This document shows positions 1 to 4,943 of a stretch of 5,197 nt of DNA, piece by piece. The translations under genes and the position numbers were made by a program. The notes below the pieces were generated by a model, which saw only the letters and a list, made by a program, of their open reading frames with translations, made no database searches and was not told where the DNA came from. The stretch spans positions 1 through 5,197 of the forward strand of contig JASHTE010000078.1 in the NCBI GenBank assembly GCA_030040695.1, given 5' to 3'. The DNA comes from Vulcanimicrobiota bacterium. Its GTDB lineage: Bacteria > Vulcanimicrobiota > Vulcanimicrobiia > Vulcanimicrobiales > Vulcanimicrobiaceae. The stretch's first letter is position 1; each line of letters starts with the position of its first letter.

Positions 1-896
1 AAATCTTCGCGCGAGATGTCGGCGGTGTGTTGCTCGCTTCCCCCGATCCGGAAGTAGCCCGAGAGGTCGTGCACAGCGTGGCATCCGATCGCGTAGCAGA
101 TGCGTGCTTCACCGTGCTCGCCATGATCGAGCATCGTATTCGCGATGAGCGACGCGTCAAGGAGCGCTCCGAGCGTGCCGATCCAGGATTGATCGTCGTG
201 GCTCGAACGAAAAAAGGCGAGCACCGGATAGGCGAGATGGCTTTCCATCAGCGCGGCGATCCACGCTTGTGCCTCCATCATGAGCGTGCGTAGACTCTGC
301 TGCGTCCTCGTCTTCGCGGCGATCTCGAAGAAGCCGACTGCGCTGGGTGGAGAGCCAGCACGCGCGGCAAACATCACGATAAAGGATTCGCGTCGCTGAA
401 ACGTTCCGAATATAGCGAAGAGATAGGCGGTGGTGACGGAAACGACTCCGAGTCCGGACGCCGCGGCACAGAGCGCGATGAGACGCGCGAAGCCGTGACG
501 CGGCACGAAGTCACCGAAACCGATCGTGAGCAACGACGTTCCGGAGAAGTAGGCGGCGTCCCAATAGGAATGTGGCGCCGGCGTAACCTCGCGGCGAGTT
601 GCCCAGAGAATAGCGCCGTAGCCGAGGATCAGTATCGCGACCCACGTCGCGAGCATCGCAATCAGTGCGAAGGGCGCGAAGCTCGCGAGGAAGTCCTCGC
701 GGCTCTCGTCGTTGCGCGGGTAGAGACGATGCGCGAGCTGCGGCCAGACGCGCCAGAGGCCTCGCCACACGACGAGGCTGATGCGATAGAGCAGCGTCGG
801 GGCGCGAGGCATGACGACCGATTGAAAGACGTCCGCGAGTGCAAGCGCGATCACCGCGATCCCGATGAGCAAGACGACAACGTCGCCGGCGTGCAC
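1..896 (-). CDS. Potassium-channel-like membrane protein, 3' end cut by the window edge
   Basis: Reading leftward from a GTG at 896-894, the frame stays open for 298 codons to the edge. It predicts an inner-membrane K+ channel subunit. Residues 6-27 are hydrophobic (TM1), 73-98 form a second helix, 110-123 look like a pore helix, 124-129 read TIGFGD, a classic K+ selectivity filter (plus positions 510-527), and 136-164 form the last helix. The remaining residues look cytoplasmic and helical; a block at 218-238 (ESHLAYPVL, then SSHDDQSW) resembles the C-terminal region I remember from proteobacterial two-pore-domain-like channels. No Rossmann GxGxxG of an RCK/TrkA-N domain is visible in the part present. 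The start is forced: an in-frame TAA lies at 911-909 and no better start intervenes. No clear Shine-Dalgarno precedes it. It follows the lipoprotein stop by 5 bases, so co-transcription is likely. The channel assignment is firm; ion specificity and gating signal are inferred. Confidence 0.88.
   Translation of the reverse strand, partial: MHAGDVVVLLIGIAVIALALADVFQSVVMPRAPTLLYRISLVVWRGLWRVWPQLAHRLYPRNDESREDFLASFAPFALIAMLATWVAILILGYGAILWATRREVTPAPHSYWDAAYFSGTSLLTIGFGDFVPRHGFARLIALCAAASGLGVVSVTTAYLFAIFGTFQRRESFIVMFAARAGSPPSAVGFFEIAAKTRTQQSLRTLMMEAQAWIAALMESHLAYPVLAFFRSSHDDQSWIGTLGALLDASLIANTMLDHGEHGEARICYAIGCHAVHDLSGYFRIGGSEQHTADISRED
510..527 (-). other. K+ selectivity filter codons (TIGFGD)
   Basis: Read on the minus strand these six codons give Thr-Ile-Gly-Phe-Gly-Asp, preceded by an aromatic and small-residue pore helix (YFSGTSLL) and followed by FVPRHGFARL. 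This order is the hallmark of the K+ channel P-loop. Only one such loop is present in the visible part, so four subunits would be needed per pore. Confidence 0.9.
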
Positions 897-901
897 GGTC
901 G

Positions 902-1345
902 CTAGCGCTTAGGCGTCTCGCGCGGTACCGGAGTCGGCTGCTCGGAAGGCTGCTCCGACGGAACAGGCGGCGGCGGAAGCGTCGTCATGCCGGCAGGCAT
1001 CGCGATCGGCACGAGGCGCGCATACCCGATCGAGACACCTTGGTCTTTCGTGACCGTAACGGTTGCGGTCACCGTCGTGTACGCGGGAGCGCGAACGGTG
1101 ACGGTTTGCTGGCCGATCGGGACTTGCGAGAGCACGAATGCTCCCTTGCCGTCGCTCGAGGCAGTGTAGAGCGATCCGACTGAGATGAGCGCGTCGGCGA
1201 TCGGTAGATTCGTCGTCGCGTCGAGAACGCGGCCGGCAATCGACCCGTAGTCTTGCACGCCGACGACGTGCGGCTGCGGCGAGCAGCCGCCTCCATCTGC
1301 GCCTAAGAGTAAGACGAACCCGGCGAGCACGGCGATCCAGCGCAT
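902..1345 (-). CDS. Small putative lipoprotein with carboxypeptidase-regulatory-like domain
   Basis: The 147-residue product starts with [21 protein letters not shown], a short charged N-end and a hydrophobic stretch ending at Cys21, as in a signal peptidase II substrate. The lipobox is poor (Gly-Gly-Gly before Cys), so lipidation is inferred. Residues 34-112 form a beta-sandwich of the CarboxypepD_reg type: [19 protein letters not shown], an aspartate-glycine turn (SSDGKGAF), the typical [15 protein letters not shown] strand pair, then Thr/Val-rich strands. Residues 115-147 are a Pro-rich tail with a PSEQ repeat, perhaps a flexible linker. The ATG at 1345 is chosen because it begins the signal peptide and has AGGG 6 bases upstream; the frame continues further upstream only as antisense of nuoA. 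Such domains usually act in extracytoplasmic binding or folding; a specific role cannot be told. Likely first gene of a two-gene unit with the channel. Confidence 0.8.
   Translation of the reverse strand: MRWIAVLAGFVLLLGADGGGCSPQPHVVGVQDYGSIAGRVLDATTNLPIADALISVGSLYTASSDGKGAFVLSQVPIGQQTVTVRAPAYTTVTATVTVTKDQGVSIGYARLVPIAMPAGMTTLPPPPVPSEQPSEQPTPVPRETPKR
935..958 (-). repeat. Tandem 12-bp repeat coding for SEQP-SEQP
   Basis: On the plus strand CGGCTGCTCGGA is followed directly by AGGCTGCTCCGA, ten of twelve bases identical. In the lipoprotein frame both units read Ser-Glu-Gln-Pro. It is probably a local slippage duplication inside the Pro-rich tail and keeps the reading frame. Confidence 0.7.
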
Positions 1346-1399
1346 GCGTTTCCCTACGCCTCGCAGGGTCGCTTCGCCTGTTATACAATGAGAGGCGCG
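1346..1399. promoter_or_regulatory. Divergent promoter region between the lipoprotein gene and nuoA
   Basis: These 54 bases separate two divergent start codons, so both promoters must lie here or inside the coding ends. The only AT-rich stretch, TTATACAAT at 1381-1389, reads as TATACAAT on the plus strand and as TTGTATAAC on the minus strand, each close to a sigma-70-type -10 box. No convincing -35 hexamer is seen at 16-18 bases on either side. If the plus-strand box is used, transcription would begin near 1395 and leave almost no leader before the nuoA ATG at 1400. Promoter location is inference from position and base composition. Confidence 0.4.
1390..1395 (+). promoter_or_regulatory. Putative Shine-Dalgarno for nuoA
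   Basis: GAGAGG stands 4 bases before the ATG at 1400. It favours 1400 over the in-frame ATG at 1388, whose upstream bases (CCTGTTATACA) contain no purine-rich site and overlap the putative -10 box. The spacing is short, so this is moderate support. Confidence 0.45.
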
Positions 1400-1753
1400 A
1401 TGACTCCGTACGCGCCGGTCGGCATCTACCTCATCGTAGCTCTCGCTGCCGCGCTGCTCTTCACCGGGCTCCCGGGCCTCCTCGGGCGGAGCAAGCCGAA
1501 TCCGCAGAAGGCCGATCCTTACGAATGCGGGGTCGAGCCTACCTCGGCGCTCTCCGGGCGGTTTCCGGTGCGCTTCTACTTGATTGCGATGCTCTTCGTC
1601 GTCTTCGACGTCGAGGCAGCCTCGTTCTATCCTTGGGCCGTGCAAATGCATGCGCTGCGACTTTTTGGGCTCTTCGAGATGATTGTCTTCGTCGTCGTGC
1701 TGGCAATCGGGTACGCTTACGTGTGGAAGAAGGGCGGGTTTCAGTGGAGGTAG
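1400..1753 (+). CDS. nuoA: NADH-quinone oxidoreductase subunit A
   Basis: A small inner-membrane subunit of complex I at the junction of the peripheral and membrane arms, beside the quinone channel. The 117-residue product has three hydrophobic helices at about 6-28, 57-81 and 89-109. Between the first two lies the family loop [11 protein letters not shown] (residues 37-47) with the conserved Cys43 and Glu46. The second helix carries FDVE (69-72) with the membrane-embedded acidic residues typical of NuoA. Length matches short NuoA proteins (about 115-150). An in-frame ATG at 1388 would add MRGA; 1400 is preferred for its Shine-Dalgarno and because family members begin just before the first helix. 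It heads the operon, and its last 10 bases overlap nuoB, suggesting coupled translation. Nothing is missing or broken. Confidence 0.96.
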   Translation: MTPYAPVGIYLIVALAAALLFTGLPGLLGRSKPNPQKADPYECGVEPTSALSGRFPVRFYLIAMLFVVFDVEAASFYPWAVQMHALRLFGLFEMIVFVVVLAIGYAYVWKKGGFQWR

Positions 1754-2223
1754 GACCAGGGAAATTCCTTCTGACCAGCGTCGACGACGTCGCTCGTTGG
1801 GCACAAAGCTCGAGCGTCTGGCCGCTTACGATGGGGCTTGCCTGCTGTGCGATCGAAATGATGAGCGTCACCGATCCGCACTTCGATATCGCACGCCTCG
1901 GCTCGGAGGTCTTTCGAAGCTCACCGCGTCAAGCCGATCTCATGATCGTCTCGGGTCGCGTCGCGTGGAAGATGGCTCCGATCATCAAGCGCATCTACGA
2001 TCAGATGGCCGATCCGAAGTGGGTGATCTCCATGGGCGCCTGTGCGAGTTCGGGCGGTGTCTTCGACAACTACGCGATCGTCCGAGGCGTTGACACCATC
2101 ATCCCAGTCGACGTGTACGTTCCCGGCTGCCCGCCGACTCCCGACGGCCTGCTGCATGGCGTCACGCTGATCCAGCAGCAGATCCGCGAAGGCGGCCGCG
2201 GCGGCATCCTCGCCCGATCGTAG
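1744..2223 (+). CDS. nuoB: NADH-quinone oxidoreductase subunit B (cluster N2)
   Basis: This subunit carries the 4Fe-4S cluster N2, which passes electrons to quinone at the NuoB-NuoD interface. The 159-residue protein shows all four ligands: Cys34-Cys35 in [10 protein letters not shown], Cys100 in [10 protein letters not shown] and Cys129 in YVPGCPP. Other family blocks are [20 protein letters not shown] (54-73) and [21 protein letters not shown] (76-96). The GTG at 1744 gives [15 protein letters not shown], aligning with family N-ends; no ATG, GTG or TTG follows in frame before the core begins, and the frame upstream is only an alternative reading of nuoA. GAAGGG at 1729-1734 lies 9 bases before it. 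The segment usually read as R-Y-D or R-N-D is HFD (46-48) here, which is unusual. It overlaps nuoA by 10 bases and is followed by nuoC after 17. Confidence 0.97.
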   Translation: MEVGPGKFLLTSVDDVARWAQSSSVWPLTMGLACCAIEMMSVTDPHFDIARLGSEVFRSSPRQADLMIVSGRVAWKMAPIIKRIYDQMADPKWVISMGACASSGGVFDNYAIVRGVDTIIPVDVYVPGCPPTPDGLLHGVTLIQQQIREGGRGGILARS

Positions 2224-2229
2224 TGACAT

Positions 2230-2234
2230 AAGGA
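2230..2234 (+). promoter_or_regulatory. Strong Shine-Dalgarno fixing the nuoC GTG start
   Basis: AAGGA lies 6 bases before the GTG at 2241, inside the 17-base nuoB-nuoC gap. It is one of the clearest ribosome sites in the window and identifies GTG rather than a later codon as the nuoC start. Confidence 0.75.
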
Positions 2235-2240
2235 AGAGCC

Positions 2241-2840
2241 GTGCCGAGTACGCAAACGCCACCGCTCGCCGGCGCAGCGGTCGATCCGCCAAGCCTACGT
2301 CCTCCCATTGAGGATGCGGCGATCGAGCGCGTCGAACCGGCGCAGCTCCATGCGCGTCTCGAGGCCCTACACGGGGAGGGCTGGACGATGCTGCTCGATC
2401 TCGGTGCAGCCGACTATCCGCAGCGCACGCCTCGCTTCGACGTCGTCTATCATCTTTTGAAGCTGCCGTCGCAGCCACGCAGCGCAGAGCAGCTCGGCGC
2501 GCCGCAGCGCATGCGCGTTCTCTGCGGTGTCGACGCGGCGGATCCGCATCTTCCAACCGTCAGCGACTTGTGGAAGGCGGCAGATTGGGCCGAGCGCGAG
2601 GTGTACGATCTCTTCGGGATCCTCTTCGACGGCCACCCCGACCTGCGGCGCATCCAAATGCCGCACACGTGGGAGGGGTATCCACTCCGCAAGGATTATC
2701 CGCTGCGCGGTCCCGCCCGGGAGAGATCGCCGCGTCCGGCGTTCGCGTTGAAGAGCAACGTCCAGGCAGGAACACCGCCGTCGGGCGAAACCCTTGCAGC
2801 GCTTCAGGAGCAAGAGAAGGAGCGGGAGCGCGACACATGA
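2241..2840 (+). CDS. nuoC: NADH-quinone oxidoreductase subunit C (30 kDa)
   Basis: A cofactor-free peripheral-arm subunit that packs against NuoD and NuoB. The 199-residue product carries the 30-kDa signature at 116-156: WAEREVYDLFGILFDGHPDL followed by RRIQMP and the GYPLRKDYPL end block. Residues 48-75 (WTMLLDLGAADYPQ, then RFDVVYHLL) form the usual beta-sheet start of the core. Residues 1-30 are rich in Pro and Ala and probably disordered; residues 158-199 make a polar tail ending EQEKERERDT. Length is normal for a stand-alone NuoC (about 150-210 residues), and it is not fused to NuoD as in enterobacteria. The GTG start is supported by AAGGA 6 bases upstream. The stop overlaps the nuoD ATG as ATGA, pointing to translational coupling and matched synthesis of the two partners. 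Confidence 0.95.
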   Translation: MPSTQTPPLAGAAVDPPSLRPPIEDAAIERVEPAQLHARLEALHGEGWTMLLDLGAADYPQRTPRFDVVYHLLKLPSQPRSAEQLGAPQRMRVLCGVDAADPHLPTVSDLWKAADWAEREVYDLFGILFDGHPDLRRIQMPHTWEGYPLRKDYPLRGPARERSPRPAFALKSNVQAGTPPSGETLAALQEQEKERERDT

Positions 2841-4057
2841 GCCTCTCGACGACGCCGTTAACACCTGAGGTCGTCTCGCTAGAAGGCAACTCGATGGTGC
2901 TCTCGATGGGACCGCAGCACCCGTCGACGCACGGCGTCCTGCAGCTCGTGCTCGAGATCGAGGGCGAGAGCGTGGTGCGTGCCGATCCCGAGATCGGCTA
3001 CCTTCACACCGGTATCGAGAAGACTGCCGAGAATCTGTTCTGGTCGCAGGCCCAAACCGTCATCGAGCGCATGGACTACTTGGCGCCGGAGTCAAACTCG
3101 CTCTGCTACGTGCTTGGCGTCGAGCGGCTTCTGGGTATCACCGATCGCATTCCGAAGCGAGCAGAGCGCATCCGAGTGCTCTTTAGCGAGCTCACGCGCA
3201 TCGCGTCGCACTGTGTCTGGCTCGGTACGCATTCCCTCGACCTCGGCGCGATGTCGGTATTCTTCTACACCTTCGACCTGCGCGAGAACATTCTCGACCT
3301 GCAAGAGGCGGTCGGCGGTGCGCGCATGCACCCGAACTACCTGCGCGTCGGTGGCTGCAACGGAGATCTGCCCGAAGGGTTCCTCGACAAGTTCGATACG
3401 CTGCTGCAGAAGTTTCCAGGACGCATGCGCGATTTACGTGGACTCCTGCAAGCGAACCCGATCTTCCAAGACCGCACGATCGGAATCGCGCGCCTCTCGC
3501 TCGAGGACGCGATCTCGTGGGGCGTCACCGGGCCCTCGCTGCGTGCGAGCGGCCTCGCCTACGATGTCCGTCGTGCCTTCCCGTACACGGGATATGAGGG
3601 CTACGAGTTTGACGTACCGACGCGCACGGAGGGCGACGCCTACGCGCGTTTCCTCGTACGTCTCGATGAGATGGAGCAGGCGCATCGCATCCTGACGCAA
3701 GTGCGCACGCAGCTCGAGGAGCCGGGGCCGGTGATGATAGCCGACACGAAAGTTGCCGCGCCGCCGAAAGAGACGATCGCGCTTTCGATGGAGGCGCTCA
3801 TCCATCACTTCAAGATCGTGAGCGAGGGCTTCCGCGTCCCTCCGGGCGACGTCTATCAGGCTGTTGAGTCTCCGCGCGGCGAGCTTGGGTACTACATCGT
3901 AAGCGACGGCGGCAATCGTCCCTATCGCGTTCGCACGCGCCCGCCGTCTCTCTACAACCTGCAGGCGATTAAAGGCATCGCTCCGGGAAATCTCATCGCC
4001 GATCTCGTCGTCTCGATCGGCTCCTTAGATCCCGTCTTCGGCGAGGTGGACAGATGA
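2837..4057 (+). CDS. nuoD: NADH-quinone oxidoreductase subunit D (49 kDa, quinone pocket)
   Basis: This subunit forms most of the quinone headgroup pocket with NuoB; it is related to the large subunit of NiFe hydrogenases but lacks the metal site. The 406-residue product is full length. Residues 24-33 read MGPQHPSTHG and 55-62 YLHTGIEK, both family signatures. His32 and Tyr81 (ERMDYLAP) match the residues known to contact quinone (His59 and Tyr108 in bovine 49 kDa numbering). Later blocks include RASHC-type helix residues 121-130, GGARMHPNYLRVGG (160-173), TGPSLRASGLAYDVRRAFPY (231-250), ESPRGELGYYIVSDGG (344-359) and the terminal SLDPVFGEVDR. The ATG at 2837 is set by the ATGA overlap with nuoC. 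The same frame extends upstream inside nuoC without meaning. It is followed by the one long gap of the operon. Confidence 0.98.
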   Translation: MSLSTTPLTPEVVSLEGNSMVLSMGPQHPSTHGVLQLVLEIEGESVVRADPEIGYLHTGIEKTAENLFWSQAQTVIERMDYLAPESNSLCYVLGVERLLGITDRIPKRAERIRVLFSELTRIASHCVWLGTHSLDLGAMSVFFYTFDLRENILDLQEAVGGARMHPNYLRVGGCNGDLPEGFLDKFDTLLQKFPGRMRDLRGLLQANPIFQDRTIGIARLSLEDAISWGVTGPSLRASGLAYDVRRAFPYTGYEGYEFDVPTRTEGDAYARFLVRLDEMEQAHRILTQVRTQLEEPGPVMIADTKVAAPPKETIALSMEALIHHFKIVSEGFRVPPGDVYQAVESPRGELGYYIVSDGGNRPYRVRTRPPSLYNLQAIKGIAPGNLIADLVVSIGSLDPVFGEVDR

Positions 4058-4167
4058 TTCGGCCTCTGCGCCCCTCTCGCCGTCCTCGCTCCGGGGCGCA
4101 TTCACACGCCCCTCGGACGACGCATACTCGATTCTCCGAATCGCTGATGGTAAGAGGGTTGGCATGA
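4054..4167 (+). CDS. Candidate 37-codon small ORF bridging nuoD and nuoE
   Basis: An open frame begins at the ATG of the nuoD stop overlap (ATGA, 4054-4057) and ends at a TGA overlapping the nuoE start (ATGA, 4164-4167). The product would be MIRPLRPSRRPRSGAHSHAP then [17 protein letters not shown], basic (8 Arg), without a membrane segment or a domain I recognise. GAGGTGG at 4043-4049 could act as its Shine-Dalgarno, but those bases also encode the conserved NuoD end GEVDR. Against coding: third-position G+C is only about 59 percent (22 of 37 codons), lower than a nuoD sample (15 of the first 20 codons), the Arg/Pro-rich composition resembles a shadow frame, and nuoE has its own good ribosome site. 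It may serve only to carry ribosomes across the gap. Real protein: uncertain. Confidence 0.25.
   Translation: MIRPLRPSRRPRSGAHSHAPRTTHTRFSESLMVRGLA
4058..4163 (+). other. Structured nuoD-nuoE intergenic gap with three inverted repeats
   Basis: Three pairings are visible. TGCGCCCC (4067-4074) is an exact complement of GGGGCGCA (4093-4100), an 8-bp stem with an 18-base loop. GGGGCG (4093-4098) can instead pair with CGCCCC (4107-4112), a 6-bp stem with an 8-base loop; the two use the same strand and exclude each other. CGATTC (4129-4134) pairs with GAATCG (4138-4143) around TCC, 21 bases before nuoE. No run of T follows any stem, so a simple intrinsic terminator is not indicated. The stems could act in RNA processing, mRNA stability or tuning of nuoE translation; function is inference. 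Confidence 0.5.
4153..4158 (+). promoter_or_regulatory. Shine-Dalgarno of nuoE
   Basis: AGAGGG lies 5 bases before the ATG at 4164. It supports this start and means that nuoE can be initiated independently of any translation running through the preceding gap. Confidence 0.65.
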
Positions 4168-4943
4168 GCGAAAGGCAGGAGAACTTTCCCGCATTGCTTG
4201 CGAGATTGAAGCCGGAATGCGAGCGGATCATCGCGCAATACGAGAATCCGCGCTCTGCCCTCCTGCCGATCATGCAGCTCTTCCAAGAGCACGAAGGCTT
4301 CGTGAGTCAGGAGGCGATGCATGCGGCAGCTGATATGCTCGGTGTTACGCCGGCGGTCGCCGAGTCGACAGTCTCGTTCTACACGTTGCTCTATCGTAGA
4401 CCAGTAGGCAAGTACGTCGTCCAGGTTTGCCGCGGGCTCGCCTGCACGATCAACGGTGCCGAGGACGTGATGCAGGCGTTTCACGAGAAGCTAGGCGTCG
4501 GTCACCTCGAGACGACACCCGACGGGCTCATCTCCTATGAAGAAGTCGAGTGCCTCGCTGCGTGCGATCGCGCGACATGTGCGCAAGTCAACCTCGAGTT
4601 CGTCTACGATCTGGAGCCGAAGCAGGTCGACGGTATGGTCACGGCAATGCGCACGGGTGCTTACGCGGTCGCGCCGCGCGTGCAGACGGAGGAGCCCGCC
4701 CGCACGTGGAGCCTTCCGCGCCTCGGCGAGGTAGCGCGCGGCCGGCGTTCCGCCGGCGCGATCGGGACGGAGAGCCCCGACAACGCGGGCGGGGTCGGCG
4801 ACGAGCCGGGTATCATCATGCTCGATCGGATCGTCGAGCGCGGACCCTCATTCTATGACGCGACGCGCGAGCGCGCCGTCCAAGAAGCGAAAGACGTCGT
4901 AGCCGTGATAGAGGAAGAGAAGGGCTCCCGTGCCGCTCACTAG
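4164..4943 (+). CDS. nuoE: NADH-quinone oxidoreductase subunit E (2Fe-2S) with long C-terminal tail
   Basis: The 24-kDa type subunit, partner of NuoF in the NADH-oxidising module, with a thioredoxin-like fold binding the 2Fe-2S cluster N1a. Residues 1-82 form the helical N-part, including [20 protein letters not shown] (31-50) and the [16 protein letters not shown] block (69-84). The cluster ligands are Cys89 and Cys94 (CRGLAC, C-x4-C) and Cys130 and Cys134 (CLAAC, C-x3-C). Cys139 in the following RATCAQVN is extra. The fold ends near residue 168; residues 172-259 are an added tail, Pro/Gly/Arg-rich then an acidic helix ([19 protein letters not shown]). At 259 residues it is much longer than NuoE of Escherichia coli (166); actinobacterial members can also be extended. 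Start ATG has AGAGGG 5 bases upstream. The 3' end overlaps nuoF by 14 bases. Function is certain for the first 170 residues, the tail role unknown. Confidence 0.95.
   Translation: MSERQENFPALLARLKPECERIIAQYENPRSALLPIMQLFQEHEGFVSQEAMHAAADMLGVTPAVAESTVSFYTLLYRRPVGKYVVQVCRGLACTINGAEDVMQAFHEKLGVGHLETTPDGLISYEEVECLAACDRATCAQVNLEFVYDLEPKQVDGMVTAMRTGAYAVAPRVQTEEPARTWSLPRLGEVARGRRSAGAIGTESPDNAGGVGDEPGIIMLDRIVERGPSFYDATRERAVQEAKDVVAVIEEEKGSRAAH
4741..4757 (+). repeat. GC-rich hairpin inside the nuoE tail
   Basis: GCCGGCG (4741-4747) and CGCCGGC (4751-4757) are exact complements around the loop TTC. The 7-bp stem is entirely G/C and lies in the part of nuoE beyond the conserved fold, encoding residues around GRRSAG. 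It may be a palindromic insertion that was kept in frame, or chance in G+C-rich sequence. Confidence 0.55.
4919..4924 (+). promoter_or_regulatory. Shine-Dalgarno fixing the nuoF GTG start
   Basis: GAAGGG stands 5 bases before the GTG at 4930, inside the last codons of nuoE. It supports GTG as the nuoF start, in agreement with the PLTR sequence that normally opens NuoF. Confidence 0.65.

Noticed and set aside
495..905. A 136-codon plus-strand frame opposite the channel gene
   Set aside because: Its product is rich in Arg, Asp and Glu without any fold pattern, while the opposite strand shows a continuous channel with TIGFGD. It is a shadow.
1525..1743. Upstream extension of the nuoB frame
   Set aside because: It reads nuoA in another frame and gives Arg/Leu-rich nonsense; family similarity begins just after the GTG at 1744.
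902..1804. A 300-codon minus-strand frame that would extend the lipoprotein upstream
   Set aside because: The extra 153 residues are charged, low-order antisense of nuoA and the nuoB start. A signal peptide begins at the ATG at 1345, which has its own AGGG site.
1921..2556. A 211-codon antisense frame over nuoB and nuoC
   Set aside because: The product is Arg/Ala/Asp-rich in the manner of antisense frames in G+C-rich DNA and covers two certain genes.
2570..2836. Upstream extension of the nuoD frame
   Set aside because: It lies within nuoC in another frame; nuoD similarity begins after the ATG at 2837, which overlaps the nuoC stop.
3434..3808. Antisense frame in nuoD
   Set aside because: It is a shadow of conserved nuoD codons with no ribosome site or recognisable domain.
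4067..4112. Intrinsic terminator between nuoD and nuoE
   Set aside because: The stems are not followed by a run of T, and termination here would cut off nuoE and nuoF from the operon.
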